Below are positions 36,781 through 47,475 of a DNA stretch of 64,000 nucleotides, piece after piece. Below the pieces are notes generated by a model. That model worked only from the letters and a program-made list of their open reading frames with translations. It did not search any database and was not told the origin of the DNA. The stretch lies in the NCBI RefSeq assembly GCF_000312545.1, contig NZ_HE997540.1, positions 208,514 through 272,513 of the forward strand, read 5' to 3'. Every line of letters begins with the position of its first letter. Within the stretch, counting starts at the first letter, position 1. Source of the stretch: Bartonella senegalensis OS02. GTDB taxonomy: Bacteria; Pseudomonadota; Alphaproteobacteria; Rhizobiales; Rhizobiaceae. The translations under genes and the position numbers were made by a program.

Positions 36781-39456
36781 CTAAAACGCCTCTCTCTTTT
36801 TTGCAATTGCTGCTTGCGCTGCTGCTAAGCGCGCAATTGGTACTCGGAAAGGAGAACATGAAACATAATCCAGATCATTTTCTTCACACAAAGCAATAGA
36901 AGCAGGATCGCCTCCATGTTCACCACAAATTCCCAATTTAATTTTTGCACGCTGCGAACGCCCACGCTGCGCAGCAATGGCAATCAGCTCTCCCACTCCA
37001 TCACGGTCAATCGATACGAAAGGATCTTGTTCCAAAAGTCCTTTTTGAAAATAGGTTGCTAAAAAAGGTGCGGCGTCATCCCGTGAAATACCAAAAGTGG
37101 TTTGCGTCAAATCATTTGTACCAAATGAAAAAAATTCGGCAGTTTCAGCAATTTCATCTGCTAGAAGAGCCGCTCTTGGCAGTTCAATCATTGTCCCAAC
37201 CATGTATTGAAGAGTGCGTCCCTTCTCCTTCATTACTTCACACGCTACCTGATCGATATGTGCTTTGACAAAATCAAGTTCAGATTTCAGTGCCACAAGT
37301 GGTACCATAATTTCAAGCATAACAGGAGATGCAGTTTTTTGAGCAGCTTCCGCAGCTGCTTCAAAAATTGCCCGTGCCTGCATTTCGACAATTTCGGGAT
37401 AAGTAATGGCCAAACGGCATCCTCTTAACCCAAGCATAGGGTTAAATTCATGCAACTGCTGTGCGCGTTCAACGAGCGCTTCCTTAGAAACTCCCATAAC
37501 TTTCGCAACATCAAGAATTTCTGCATCTGTTTTTGGCAAAAACTCATGGAGTGGCGGATCTAGTAAACGAATAGTAACAGGCAAACCACACATAATCTCA
37601 AACAATTGAACAAAATCTGAGCGTTGCATCGGCAAAAGCTTATCGAGCGCTTTACGACGCCCGCTTTCATCATCACTTAAAATCATCTCCCGCATAGCAA
37701 TAATGCGTTCACCAGAAAAAAACATGTGCTCCGTACGACACAGACCAATACCTTCTGCCCCAAAGGAATGCCCCATTCTTGCATCAGAGGGTGTCTCAGC
37801 ATTAGCGCGGACTTTTATACGCCGCATCCCATCAGCCCACTCCATTAATTTTGCAAAATCTCCGCCAAGCTTAGGTTGCAACATCGCAACCTTGCCTTTA
37901 AAAATTTCTCCACTCCCACCATCAATCGTAATGACATCGCCTTTTGTAAAACTTTGCCCTGAAGCAAACATTGTGTTTGTATTATAATCAATCCGCACAC
38001 TCCCTGCCCCAGAAATACATGGCTTTCCCATACCACGCGCCACAACAGCAGCATGACTTGTCATACCACCACGTGTCGTTAAAATCCCTTCTGCAGCGTG
38101 CATACCGTGAATATCTTCTGGACTTGTCTCTACGCGTACCAAAATAACTTTTCGTCCTTCTACCGATGCAGTTTCTGCCTCGTCCGAAGTAAAAACAATT
38201 TCACCAGTTGCTGCACCCGGAGAAGCAGGTAAACCACGTGCAACAACAAAACGCCCTGCTTTAGGATCAAGTGTTGGATGTAGAAGTTGATCAAGCGATT
38301 TTGCATCAATGCGCATGACCGCCTCTTCACGGCTTATCAACCCCTCTTCAACCATTTCAATCGCCATTCTTAAAGCCGCACGTGCTGTTCGTTTTCCCGA
38401 ACGAGTTTGCAACATCCACAATTTACCTTTCTCAATCGTAAACTCGAGATCTTGCATATCGCGATAATGCTGTTCAAGCTTTTGCCCAATCTGACACAAT
38501 TCTCCAAAAGCTTCTGGCATAATTTTTTCTAAAGAGGGCCTATTTGAGTCCGCAGCAATACGTGCATTTTCTGTGATATTTTGTGGAGTTCGAATGCCTG
38601 CCACAACATCTTCACCCTGTGCATTAACTAAAAACTCACCGTAAAGCTCTTTTTCCCCTGTTGATGGATTGCGTGTAAAAGCAACACCTGTTGCTGAATC
38701 CTCCCCCATATTGCCAAACACCATCGCCTGGACATTAACTGCCGTTCCCCAACTTTCAGGAATATTATGTAAACGACGATAAGTGACCGCACGTGCTGTC
38801 ATCCAACTTGAAAAAACCGCTCCAATCGCACCCCATAATTGTTGTTCAGGATCTTGCGGAAAAGGTTTGCCTAACTTTTCTTCAATATGTGCCTTGTAAG
38901 AAACAATAACATCTTGCCAATCAATCGCTGTCATTTCTGTATCAATAGCATAACCATTGCGTACTTTTGAATCATCAAGAATCTCCTCAAAATATGCATG
39001 CTCTAATCCCAACACAACATTCGAATACATTTGAATAAATCGACGATAACTGTCATAAGCAAAGCGTTCATTGTTGGTTTGTAAAGCAATTGCTTTCACA
39101 GTTTCATCATTCATGCCAAGATTAAGCACTGTATCCATCATTCCCGGCATAGAAGCCCGTGCTCCTGAACGAACAGAGAGTAAAAGTGGCCTTTTTTCGT
39201 TACCAAATTCACGTCCTGTTTGTTCACCAATATGCTTAAGAGCTTGTTCGACAGCCTCCTGTAATTCCTTTGGATAGGACTTACCGTATGCGTAATAAAA
39301 ATTACAAACTTCTGTCGTCAGAGTAAATCCAGGAGGCACAGGCAGACCAAGATTACTCATTTCTGCTAAATTAGCCCCTTTACCACCAAGAAGATTGCGC
39401 TCACTTGCGCTTCCTTCGGCACTGCCATCACCAAAGCTATAAACCCATTTTGTCAT
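36781..39456 (-). CDS. ppdK: Pyruvate, phosphate dikinase
   Basis: An 891-residue enzyme of normal length. It has the N-terminal ATP-grasp part (LLGGKGANLAEMSNLGLPVP), the central swivelling domain with the phosphorylated His468 in GGMTSHAAVVARGMGKPC, and the C-terminal PEP/pyruvate barrel ending GICGEHGGDPASI. It interconverts pyruvate, ATP and Pi with PEP, AMP and PPi and may serve gluconeogenesis from amino acids. AGGAC lies before the ATG. Confidence 0.97.
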   Translation of the reverse strand: MTKWVYSFGDGSAEGSASERNLLGGKGANLAEMSNLGLPVPPGFTLTTEVCNFYYAYGKSYPKELQEAVEQALKHIGEQTGREFGNEKRPLLLSVRSGARASMPGMMDTVLNLGMNDETVKAIALQTNNERFAYDSYRRFIQMYSNVVLGLEHAYFEEILDDSKVRNGYAIDTEMTAIDWQDVIVSYKAHIEEKLGKPFPQDPEQQLWGAIGAVFSSWMTARAVTYRRLHNIPESWGTAVNVQAMVFGNMGEDSATGVAFTRNPSTGEKELYGEFLVNAQGEDVVAGIRTPQNITENARIAADSNRPSLEKIMPEAFGELCQIGQKLEQHYRDMQDLEFTIEKGKLWMLQTRSGKRTARAALRMAIEMVEEGLISREEAVMRIDAKSLDQLLHPTLDPKAGRFVVARGLPASPGAATGEIVFTSDEAETASVEGRKVILVRVETSPEDIHGMHAAEGILTTRGGMTSHAAVVARGMGKPCISGAGSVRIDYNTNTMFASGQSFTKGDVITIDGGSGEIFKGKVAMLQPKLGGDFAKLMEWADGMRRIKVRANAETPSDARMGHSFGAEGIGLCRTEHMFFSGERIIAMREMILSDDESGRRKALDKLLPMQRSDFVQLFEIMCGLPVTIRLLDPPLHEFLPKTDAEILDVAKVMGVSKEALVERAQQLHEFNPMLGLRGCRLAITYPEIVEMQARAIFEAAAEAAQKTASPVMLEIMVPLVALKSELDFVKAHIDQVACEVMKEKGRTLQYMVGTMIELPRAALLADEIAETAEFFSFGTNDLTQTTFGISRDDAAPFLATYFQKGLLEQDPFVSIDRDGVGELIAIAAQRGRSQRAKIKLGICGEHGGDPASIALCEENDLDYVSCSPFRVPIARLAAAQAAIAKKREAF

Positions 39457-39639
39457 CGTAAAAGTCCTCCCATATCAGCATCAAAACATCATTTGATCCC
39501 GGCTAATCCTCAAAAGCAATATTCAACTCAAAATTGGCTAAACCAAAGAAACATCGCTTTATCAATACGCAAAATCCCTTTCCTCCCAAAAGAAGGGCAC
39601 CGATCATAAATATCAACACCTATCTTCTGAAGAAAAAAT

Positions 39640-40296
39640 TTAGTTTTTAAGAAAACTCTCAATCACTGAAAAGAAGGCTTCTACTGACATCGCACCTTCA
39701 TATTTATTACCATTAATAAAGAAGGTAGGTGTTGCATTGACACCAAGTTCTTTTCCACGTTCAAAAGACGCATTCACTTCATCCAAAATGGACTGATTTT
39801 TCAAACAAGCATTAAAACTTTCATCAGTAAAACCAGCCATTAAGCCAATTTTCTTCAACGGCGTGACAGCATCTCTTCCCCAAACCCACTCAGACTGCTT
39901 TTGAAATAAAACTTCTATCAAAGGAAAATAACGATCTTCTGGTGCACAGCGCGCTAACATAAAGCCTGCTGTTGCACGAGAATCAAAAGCAAAATCTCGG
40001 AAAATAAGTTTCACTTTGCCCGTTTTGATATATTTTTTACGAATTTGAGGAAGTACATCATTATAAAAATGTGCACAGTGAACACACGTTAATGAAGCAT
40101 ATTCAACAATTGTTATTGGTGCGTTTTCCTCTCCCTCAAACCTATCCTTAACCTTGCCTGATTTAAGAAGTTCCACCATATCAACAGTTGAAACTGGCTT
40201 AACTTCACCAGCTAAAACGGCGTTTACACTGATTTGTATGGTTGTTATTAGAGCAAAAATTACCGTGAAAGACAAAAAGGAACGACAGTTTATCAT
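39640..40296 (-). CDS. Periplasmic DsbA-family thiol:disulfide oxidoreductase
   Basis: About 218 residues from ATG 40296: a signal peptide (residues 1-29), then a thioredoxin fold with active site CVHC (Cys71 and Cys74) in SLTCVHCAHFYND and the cis-proline block NATPTFFING. The longer frame to 40464 overlaps the DUF721 gene and adds unlikely sequence before the signal peptide. It belongs to the Com1/BdbD-like group that oxidises periplasmic proteins. It is closely downstream of the DUF721 gene, as in other Rhizobiales. Confidence 0.88.
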   Translation of the reverse strand: MINCRSFLSFTVIFALITTIQISVNAVLAGEVKPVSTVDMVELLKSGKVKDRFEGEENAPITIVEYASLTCVHCAHFYNDVLPQIRKKYIKTGKVKLIFRDFAFDSRATAGFMLARCAPEDRYFPLIEVLFQKQSEWVWGRDAVTPLKKIGLMAGFTDESFNACLKNQSILDEVNASFERGKELGVNATPTFFINGNKYEGAMSVEAFFSVIESFLKN

Positions 40297-40381
40297 CAAT
40301 AATACTTTTCTGTTGTTATTAAACGAATAAGAATCCAACACTCTTTCATATACTAAAGAAAAATATGCAAAACACTCTACT

Positions 40382-40882
40382 CTATTTATTCTTTTTTTCT
40401 GCAAAAATGCAACAGCCAAGTTCATAAAGTGATTGGCGTAAACTTTCATTTTCAACCCCCTCAAGCATTTTTTTTACGCATTTTTTGTCTTTTTCACTCA
40501 CAGATAACTTTCTTGGCAACTGATCACTGAGAACCGAAACGCGCCTTTGTTCAATTTTGATGCGATTAAGGGCAACATACCCAAAAAAACCATTAATTCT
40601 TTGAATCAATTCCTCTGTCTCATGCATCAATTTTAATGCAACAAACCCTTCACACGCCACAACAAGTGTTCCAGGTTGAAAAATTTCATCTTGATCTACG
40701 CGACGTTTCCAAATAATTTTAAGTGGTACTGTATGTTTAGCGATATCACGTCCTACAATCTGTGACCAATTCTCTATAAGCGTAACATTAAGCCCTGTTC
40801 GCTTACGTAAAACTGGATCAAGCATTTTGAATACCGTCTCAGAAAGAGAATAAAAATGGCGCTTTTGCAATTGTTTGCTCAT
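40382..40882 (-). CDS. DUF721 (DciA-like) protein
   Basis: A 166-residue protein with the DUF721 block (WSQIVGRDIAKHTVPLKI, GTLVVACEGFVALKLMHE, INGFFGYVALNRIKI). Some members of the wider DUF721 family (DciA) help load replicative helicase; whether this one does is not known. It is divergent from mutY with about 200 bp between them, and precedes the DsbA-like gene. Confidence 0.82.
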   Translation of the reverse strand: MSKQLQKRHFYSLSETVFKMLDPVLRKRTGLNVTLIENWSQIVGRDIAKHTVPLKIIWKRRVDQDEIFQPGTLVVACEGFVALKLMHETEELIQRINGFFGYVALNRIKIEQRRVSVLSDQLPRKLSVSEKDKKCVKKMLEGVENESLRQSLYELGCCIFAEKKNK

Positions 40883-41089
40883 TTTTCTAAATTATCATCA
40901 AAACATTTACCCAATTATAACAATTTTTTCTTTCATCTAAAAATTCTTACTCTGAGAAATTAATGAAATATCGAGAAAATTCCACTGACTTAACCAAAAG
41001 TCCTATAATCAGAAAAAAACCAACTATGAATTGCAAAATAAGGACTTTTTTCTTTTGCATTTTATATCTCCCTATGGTTGACAAAAGTC

Positions 41090-42148
41090 ATGCATGAAAT
41101 TTCTTCACGCCTTCTTTCTTGGTACGATCAAAAACACCGGCACCTCCCCTGGCGTATTACTCCTGAAGAACAAATGCAAGGCATCCGCCCTGATCCTTAT
41201 TGCGTTTGGCTTTCTGAAATCATGCTGCAACAAACAACAGTCGAAGCTGTTAAGCCCTATTTTAAAAAATTTCTGCAACTTTGGCCTAACCTTTCTTCTT
41301 TAGCAAAAGCCTCACAAGATGATATTATGAAAGCGTGGGCTGGTCTTGGCTATTATTCACGTGCACGCAATCTTAAAAATTGTGCTCAGCAGCTTGTCGA
41401 AAACTACGCAGGACAATTTCCACAATCTGTAAAAACATTGCGCACTCTATCCGGTATTGGAGATTATACTGCTGCTGCTATCGCAGCTATTGCTTTTAAC
41501 CATCCTGTCGCTGTTGTTGACAGTAATGTCGAACGTGTTGTAGCACGCTTATTTGCTATCACCTCAGTCTTACCCAAAGCAAAAGCTGAAATTAAAGAAA
41601 AAACACAAAAAATTACTGCTTTAAATCGCCCCGGTGATTTTGCCCAAGCTATGATGGATCTGGGAGCAACAATTTGTACACCACGTAAACCATCTTGTTC
41701 TCTCTGCCCTCTCCAAAGTTTTTGTAGAGCAGAAAAAATGCAAAAAGCAGAGTTTTTTCCAGTCAAAGCTCCTAAAAAAGAACGTCTTTCAAAAACTGGT
41801 GCCGCTTTTGTTGTCCTTAATGAAAAGAAGCAAATTTATCTCGAAAAGCGACAGGGTGAAAAATTACTCGGTGGTATGACCCAAATTCCTAACAATATTG
41901 GAACAAAGAATCCAAATGGACTCCAAAATGCACCCTTTACTGCTAATTGGCAATTTAAAGGACAAATTACCCATGTTTTTACCCATTTTTCCTTGAAACT
42001 TGATATCTACTATATTGACGGTATTCGCGAAATAAAACATCAAAATGGCTGGTGGTGTAACATTCACCATCTTGCTGAACAGGCACTCCCTACCGTGATG
42101 AAAAAAGCCATTGCTGTCGCAATTCCCCATCCTTTCAAGTTTAAATAA
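41090..42148 (+). CDS. mutY: A/G-specific adenine glycosylase
   Basis: About 352 residues. The HhH-GPD glycosylase domain has SEIMLQQTTVEAV with the catalytic Glu and LSGIGDYTAAAIAAIAF followed by the catalytic Asp in VVDSNV. The 4Fe-4S cluster ligands are Cys196, Cys203, Cys206 and Cys212, and a NUDIX-like C-terminal domain recognises 8-oxoguanine. MutY removes adenine mispaired with 8-oxoguanine. The start is uncertain: ATG 41090 begins the conserved part, and an in-frame TTG lies 12 bases upstream; neither has a clear ribosome binding site. Confidence 0.94.
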   Translation: MHEISSRLLSWYDQKHRHLPWRITPEEQMQGIRPDPYCVWLSEIMLQQTTVEAVKPYFKKFLQLWPNLSSLAKASQDDIMKAWAGLGYYSRARNLKNCAQQLVENYAGQFPQSVKTLRTLSGIGDYTAAAIAAIAFNHPVAVVDSNVERVVARLFAITSVLPKAKAEIKEKTQKITALNRPGDFAQAMMDLGATICTPRKPSCSLCPLQSFCRAEKMQKAEFFPVKAPKKERLSKTGAAFVVLNEKKQIYLEKRQGEKLLGGMTQIPNNIGTKNPNGLQNAPFTANWQFKGQITHVFTHFSLKLDIYYIDGIREIKHQNGWWCNIHHLAEQALPTVMKKAIAVAIPHPFKFK

Positions 42149-42198
42149 CGCTCCTCACTGAATAGATGAAGTCTTTAGTTAACGTAAACGCATTCACC

Positions 42199-43688
<1,490 letters not shown>

Positions 43689-44389
43689 ATGCCCCAGATA
43701 GATCTCATTATTTTTGATTGTGACGGAGTTCTGGTAGACTCTGAATATCTCGCAGCACAAATTGGATCTCAATTACTTAAGAAAACTGGATATGAAATAT
43801 CACCTGAAGAATTGAGTACACGTTATGCAGGGCTAATCTTTCTTGATATTCTTAAAAAAATTGAACAGGAAACAGGAAAACCCATTTCTGCTTCTCTTAT
43901 AGATCAGATGACAGATCTTTTTCGAGCACAAATAAAAATTGAATTACGTGCTATCGATGGGATAAGAGAAGCAATAGACGCTATACAATCTCGCTATCCT
44001 TATTGTATATGCTCTAATGCAAAAAGCACAGATATAAAAGAGATGCTCACTATCGTTGATCTCTATGATTTTTTCGATGATAAAGATAAAATATTTTCTG
44101 CTCCTGAAGTTGGGACAAAAAAACAAAACCTGCCCCTGATGTTTTTCTTTTCGCTGCACAACAATTGCGCGCAAAACCTCAAAATACTCTTGTTATAGAA
44201 GATTCACTTCATGGCGTACATGCTGCAAAAGCAGCAGGTATGCGTGTTATCGGTTTTACTGGAGGTTCGCATAGCTATCTTGGGCATTCTAATGCACTTG
44301 TAGAGGCTGGTGCTGAAACAGCTATTACAAAACATGCCCATTTACTTGAAGTCTTAGAAGCTATGGCAGTATGGCAAGATTTATCATAA
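43689..44389 (+). pseudogene. HAD-family phosphatase, frameshifted
   Basis: The first frame (43689-44198) has the HAD nucleophile motif IFDCDGVLVDSE (Asp9, Asp11), the cap domain and motif II (ICSNAK). It then runs out of frame after FSAPEVGT. The remaining part, KPAPDVFLFAAQQLRAKPQ and VIEDSLHGVHAAKAAGMRV, lies in another frame up to 44389. One extra A in the A7 tract at 44117-44123 would join them into a normal protein of about 232 residues. As written the acidic motif needed for magnesium (VIEDS) is not translated with the nucleophile, so the product would be inactive. Divergent from ccrM. Confidence 0.85.
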
Positions 44390-45347
44390 AAAAAGTCCCT
44401 TAGAAAGATATCAACTCATACTGTGTCTCAGTAATATTTTTACTAAAAATTTCTTGCCTTGATAAAGCATACCATAAAAATTAAGAACTGATTGCACTGG
44501 CTGCGTATGGCTAACAACTGCTCTTGATTATGCTTATAATCAATGGCAGTTCATTTTTACACAATGTATATTCTACTCATTGTGAATGAAAGTTATACAT
44601 TTTTTTATAATAAAAAGCGCATATAATTGGATATGCTCCCTACTCTATTCAGCAGTTGGATAATAATAATTAGTTAATCGCAACAATAATAAATACAAAA
44701 TGCAAATAAAATCTCAATACAATTCTTATCCTAGAGCCTACAGTTCATAACATTCACTATCACGTATAAATTTGCATTCATATTCAGATTATGACTAGAT
44801 CAAAAATATCTTAATCATCTTATTAAATTTTTTATATCTCTTTTTAATACATAACAGAAATTAAACAGTGTATTCATCAATTTATCTTAAGAACTTTAAA
44901 TCATAAATTATAAAGTTACATTTTGCATCTTAAGTTATTTTTTATAAATCTACATAATAGAAAATATTAATTAGAATCCATTTAATTATTATCATTTAAA
45001 TCATAATTATGATTTAAAAAGAAAATTCTATAATAAAAAATATCCAAAATAAGAATAAATAATCATTCTAAAGATGAGAAATTCACGAAAATTTCAATAA
45101 GAATCTATAAAATATTTTTTAAAACATTTCTTTAAAATTTTTATCTTATTTTATCATATCTTTAATAATTATAAAAAATATAATTACATTGTGTATTTTT
45201 ACTATTGATTAAATATAAATAATAATATACATTATGGTTAATATATCATTCTCTATGTGAATACAATTTGTATATATACAATCTATTTACACCGTATTTG
45301 ATGATGTATTTAATTAATTTAAAAATATAAAATATTGAGGTAAAATT
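44390..45347. other. Very AT-rich gene-poor spacer before the small-protein triplet
   Basis: About 950 bp with no gene, RNA or clear repeat that I can support. Base composition is more AT-rich than the flanking genes. Confidence 0.5.
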
Positions 45348-45695
45348 ATGAAAAAAGTACTTAGAAATCAGCTCTTGAGTATTTTCACAGCTAGTGTTTT
45401 TTGTCTTTCACAAGTTGCAAATGTTCATGCAAATCACTTAGACAATGACTCTCAACCAGTATCCCGTATTTCCGTAGTAGAACAGGGAAATAAAAAAACA
45501 ATTAATATGGCCTCTTTTTATATTCCAAGTTTAAATCATGGAACAGGGAATGAAGCTGCTTTTGAAGGAAAAGTTGAAAAGGTAGTTGGACCCCTTACAA
45601 TAGGTGTAGGAGTAATGACCGCTGGATACGCCATCAGCGCAATTTCAACTATAATAGGATGGATAACGCAAATCATAGCACTCTTCAAAAAGTAA
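45348..45695 (+). CDS. Small exported protein of a tandem paralog family, member 1
   Basis: A 115-residue protein of unknown function. It has a signal peptide with likely cleavage at VHA-NHL (about residue 28), a polar middle part, the family block EGKVEKVVGPLTIG and a glycine-rich hydrophobic C-terminus ending in ALFKK. TGAGGTAAAATT precedes the ATG and is nearly identical before the other two members. It is the most divergent of the three. The layout suggests a secreted or membrane-inserted peptide. It is not a recognisable pilin, toxin or bacteriocin. Confidence 0.75.
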   Translation: MKKVLRNQLLSIFTASVFCLSQVANVHANHLDNDSQPVSRISVVEQGNKKTINMASFYIPSLNHGTGNEAAFEGKVEKVVGPLTIGVGVMTAGYAISAISTIIGWITQIIALFKK

Positions 45696-45714
45696 AGCAC
45701 AAAAAAAATACCTT

Positions 45715-45750
45715 CATTATGTGCTTACAACATCATAAAAGCACATAATG
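45715..45750. repeat. Perfect inverted repeat between members 1 and 2 of the small-protein family
   Basis: A 12-bp perfect stem CATTATGTGCTT / AAGCACATAATG with a 12-base loop, starting 19 bases after the stop of member 1. No T-run follows on the plus strand, so it is not a classic terminator. Confidence 0.65.
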
Positions 45751-45872
45751 GAGTGTATCTCCCCTCCCATAAGTGGCAAAGATCATCAAAAACTGCCATT
45801 TTCTGCATTTACTGGCTTCCTTGATGAATCTGCTTATCTTTATTAAAGAATAAAAGTATTTAAGGTAAAATT

Positions 45873-46226
45873 ATGGTTAAAGTATTTAAAAGTCAAGTGT
45901 TCAATATTTTTATCGCGGTGTTTTTTTCTCTTTCACAAATCATAAGTGCTCATGCAAATCATTTGAGTAATAGTGCTCAGCAAGAGAAACTTTCTGTTTC
46001 TGAAATAGAACACGGAAAAAACAAAGAAATCAACATAACTACTCTTTATGCCGCAAACTTCAATCATCAAGCGGAAAACGAAACTGCTCTTGAAGGAAAA
46101 TTTGAAAAAGTAGTTGAACCTATCACAATAGGGATTTTTGGTATTGGTATAGCAATCGGGTACGCAACAACTGCAGCGGGTCTGTTCTTAGGGTGGATAA
46201 TAAATCTCATCAGATACAAAAAATAA
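45873..46226 (+). CDS. Small exported protein of a tandem paralog family, member 2
   Basis: A 117-residue paralog. Its first 38 residues (MVKVFKSQVFNIFIAVFFSL...) are close to member 3, with cleavage expected at AHA-NHL. The family block reads EGKFEKVVEPITIG, and the C-terminal 35 residues are hydrophobic with repeated glycines and a basic end (LIRYKK). The start region TTAAGGTAAAATTATG matches the other members. It sits 177 bp after member 1. Function unknown. Confidence 0.78.
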   Translation: MVKVFKSQVFNIFIAVFFSLSQIISAHANHLSNSAQQEKLSVSEIEHGKNKEINITTLYAANFNHQAENETALEGKFEKVVEPITIGIFGIGIAIGYATTAAGLFLGWIINLIRYKK

Positions 46227-46466
46227 ATCTCCTTAGATACCAAAAAAGTTAAAGCTCACAAAACCTCTTTCTTAAATATGGAAACTTAATAATTCAGTAT
46301 AGAAAACACAAAGAGTTTAAGCTCTTCTGTACCCATTATTTTGTGATCCATAAAACACATCGTTGGTTCTTGTGAGAAAAAACGAGCCAATTTCCTGTAA
46401 CTGCATCTCCTAGCTTTTTAGATGCATTTGATGAACAATTAATTCAAAATATTTTGAGGTAAAATT

Positions 46467-46832
46467 ATGGTTAAAGTATTTAAAAATCAAGTGTTTAGTG
46501 TTTTTATCACGGTGTTTTTTTCTCTTTCACAAATTATAAATGCTCATGCAAATCATTTGAGCAATAATCCCCAGCAAGAGAAATTTTCTGTTTCTGAAAT
46601 AAAACACAGAAAGGAAGCAGTCAATATGGCTGCTTTCCATACACCCGGTTTCACTTATACAGCACAAAATGAAACTGACACTGAAGGAAAAATTGAGAAG
46701 GTGTTTGAGCCTATTACGCTAGGAGCTCTTACTGCTGCAGGAGCTATTGGTTTTGGCTTCCTGATCGGATCTATCATGGGTATATTTACTGGTATACTTG
46801 GATGGGCAGTAGGTAAAATTAAAGGAAAATAA
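46467..46832 (+). CDS. Small exported protein of a tandem paralog family, member 3
   Basis: A 121-residue paralog with signal peptide cleavage at AHA-NHL, the block EGKIEKVFEPITLG and a long glycine-rich hydrophobic C-terminus (GFGFLIGSIMGIFTGILGWA) ending in KIKGK. TTGAGGTAAAATT precedes the ATG. It follows member 2 by 240 bp and is itself followed by two hairpins. The near identity of members 2 and 3 in the first half and their divergence in the hydrophobic tail suggest duplication followed by change in the tail. Confidence 0.78.
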   Translation: MVKVFKNQVFSVFITVFFSLSQIINAHANHLSNNPQQEKFSVSEIKHRKEAVNMAAFHTPGFTYTAQNETDTEGKIEKVFEPITLGALTAAGAIGFGFLIGSIMGIFTGILGWAVGKIKGK

Positions 46833-46847
46833 CTGTAAATTATCAGG

Positions 46848-46877
46848 CTACTTTTTTCTTTTTTAAAAGTAGTTTTT
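46848..46877 (+). terminator. Terminator after the small-protein triplet
   Basis: Stem CTACTTTT / AAAAGTAG followed by TTTTT, 15 bases after the stop of member 3. The stem is AT-rich. Confidence 0.55.
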
Positions 46878-46883
46878 AAAATG

Positions 46884-46919
46884 CAGTCTGTCTCACATAA
46901 TTGGGCAGACTGTTTCTTG
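46884..46919 (+). terminator. Second hairpin after the small-protein triplet
   Basis: Stem CAGTCTG / CAGACTG with a 15-base loop followed by TTTCTT. It lies directly after the first terminator-like hairpin and may back it up. Confidence 0.5.
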
Positions 46920-47475
46920 TGCTTCTGTTATTCAATAACCTTATTCATTACCAATAAATACTGACTAGCAAAATATAATACCTATCAGTATGGAAACTGA
47001 CACTTAAACGAAATAAAAATGACTCTAGAAGTACAGCTTAAACTCCATGAAATAACCTCATAAATCCTCCAACATGAATCATACTATACCATTTGTAAAA
47101 TATTAATTTGTAGATGATATTTTTATTATAAAAATAATAATAAAAAACTAAGAATAATTGATTTTTAAATCTTTGCAAGAAATCTATTCAATAAATATTA
47201 TCATCTATATTTTAATAATTGGCCAAAAATTTATCAAATAACATGAATTGTAAAATAAGAGAATGAATAATAGAAAAAAATCTCTCCTCTATGACAAAAA
47301 TTCTATGAATATTCATGTTTTAAGTTTCAACACCCTCAAAAGTTAATCACACTGTTTTTCATCCTTTATAAGAAGAAGAAAACAAACTTCCATTGATTTA
47401 ATCATTCAAATATCATTAAAAACATGAAATAAATAACTTCACCAACTTGTTAGAAATAAACGAAGGAAAAAACTT
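46920..47475. other. Spacer upstream of thrC
   Basis: AT-rich, no supported gene or RNA. The thrC promoter must lie here but no clear one stands out. Confidence 0.5.

Noticed and set aside
45348-46832. VirB2/TrwL-type pilin subunits for the triplicated small proteins
   Set aside because: The layout differs (short signal peptide, long polar middle, one hydrophobic end region) and no other conjugation or type IV secretion gene is nearby.
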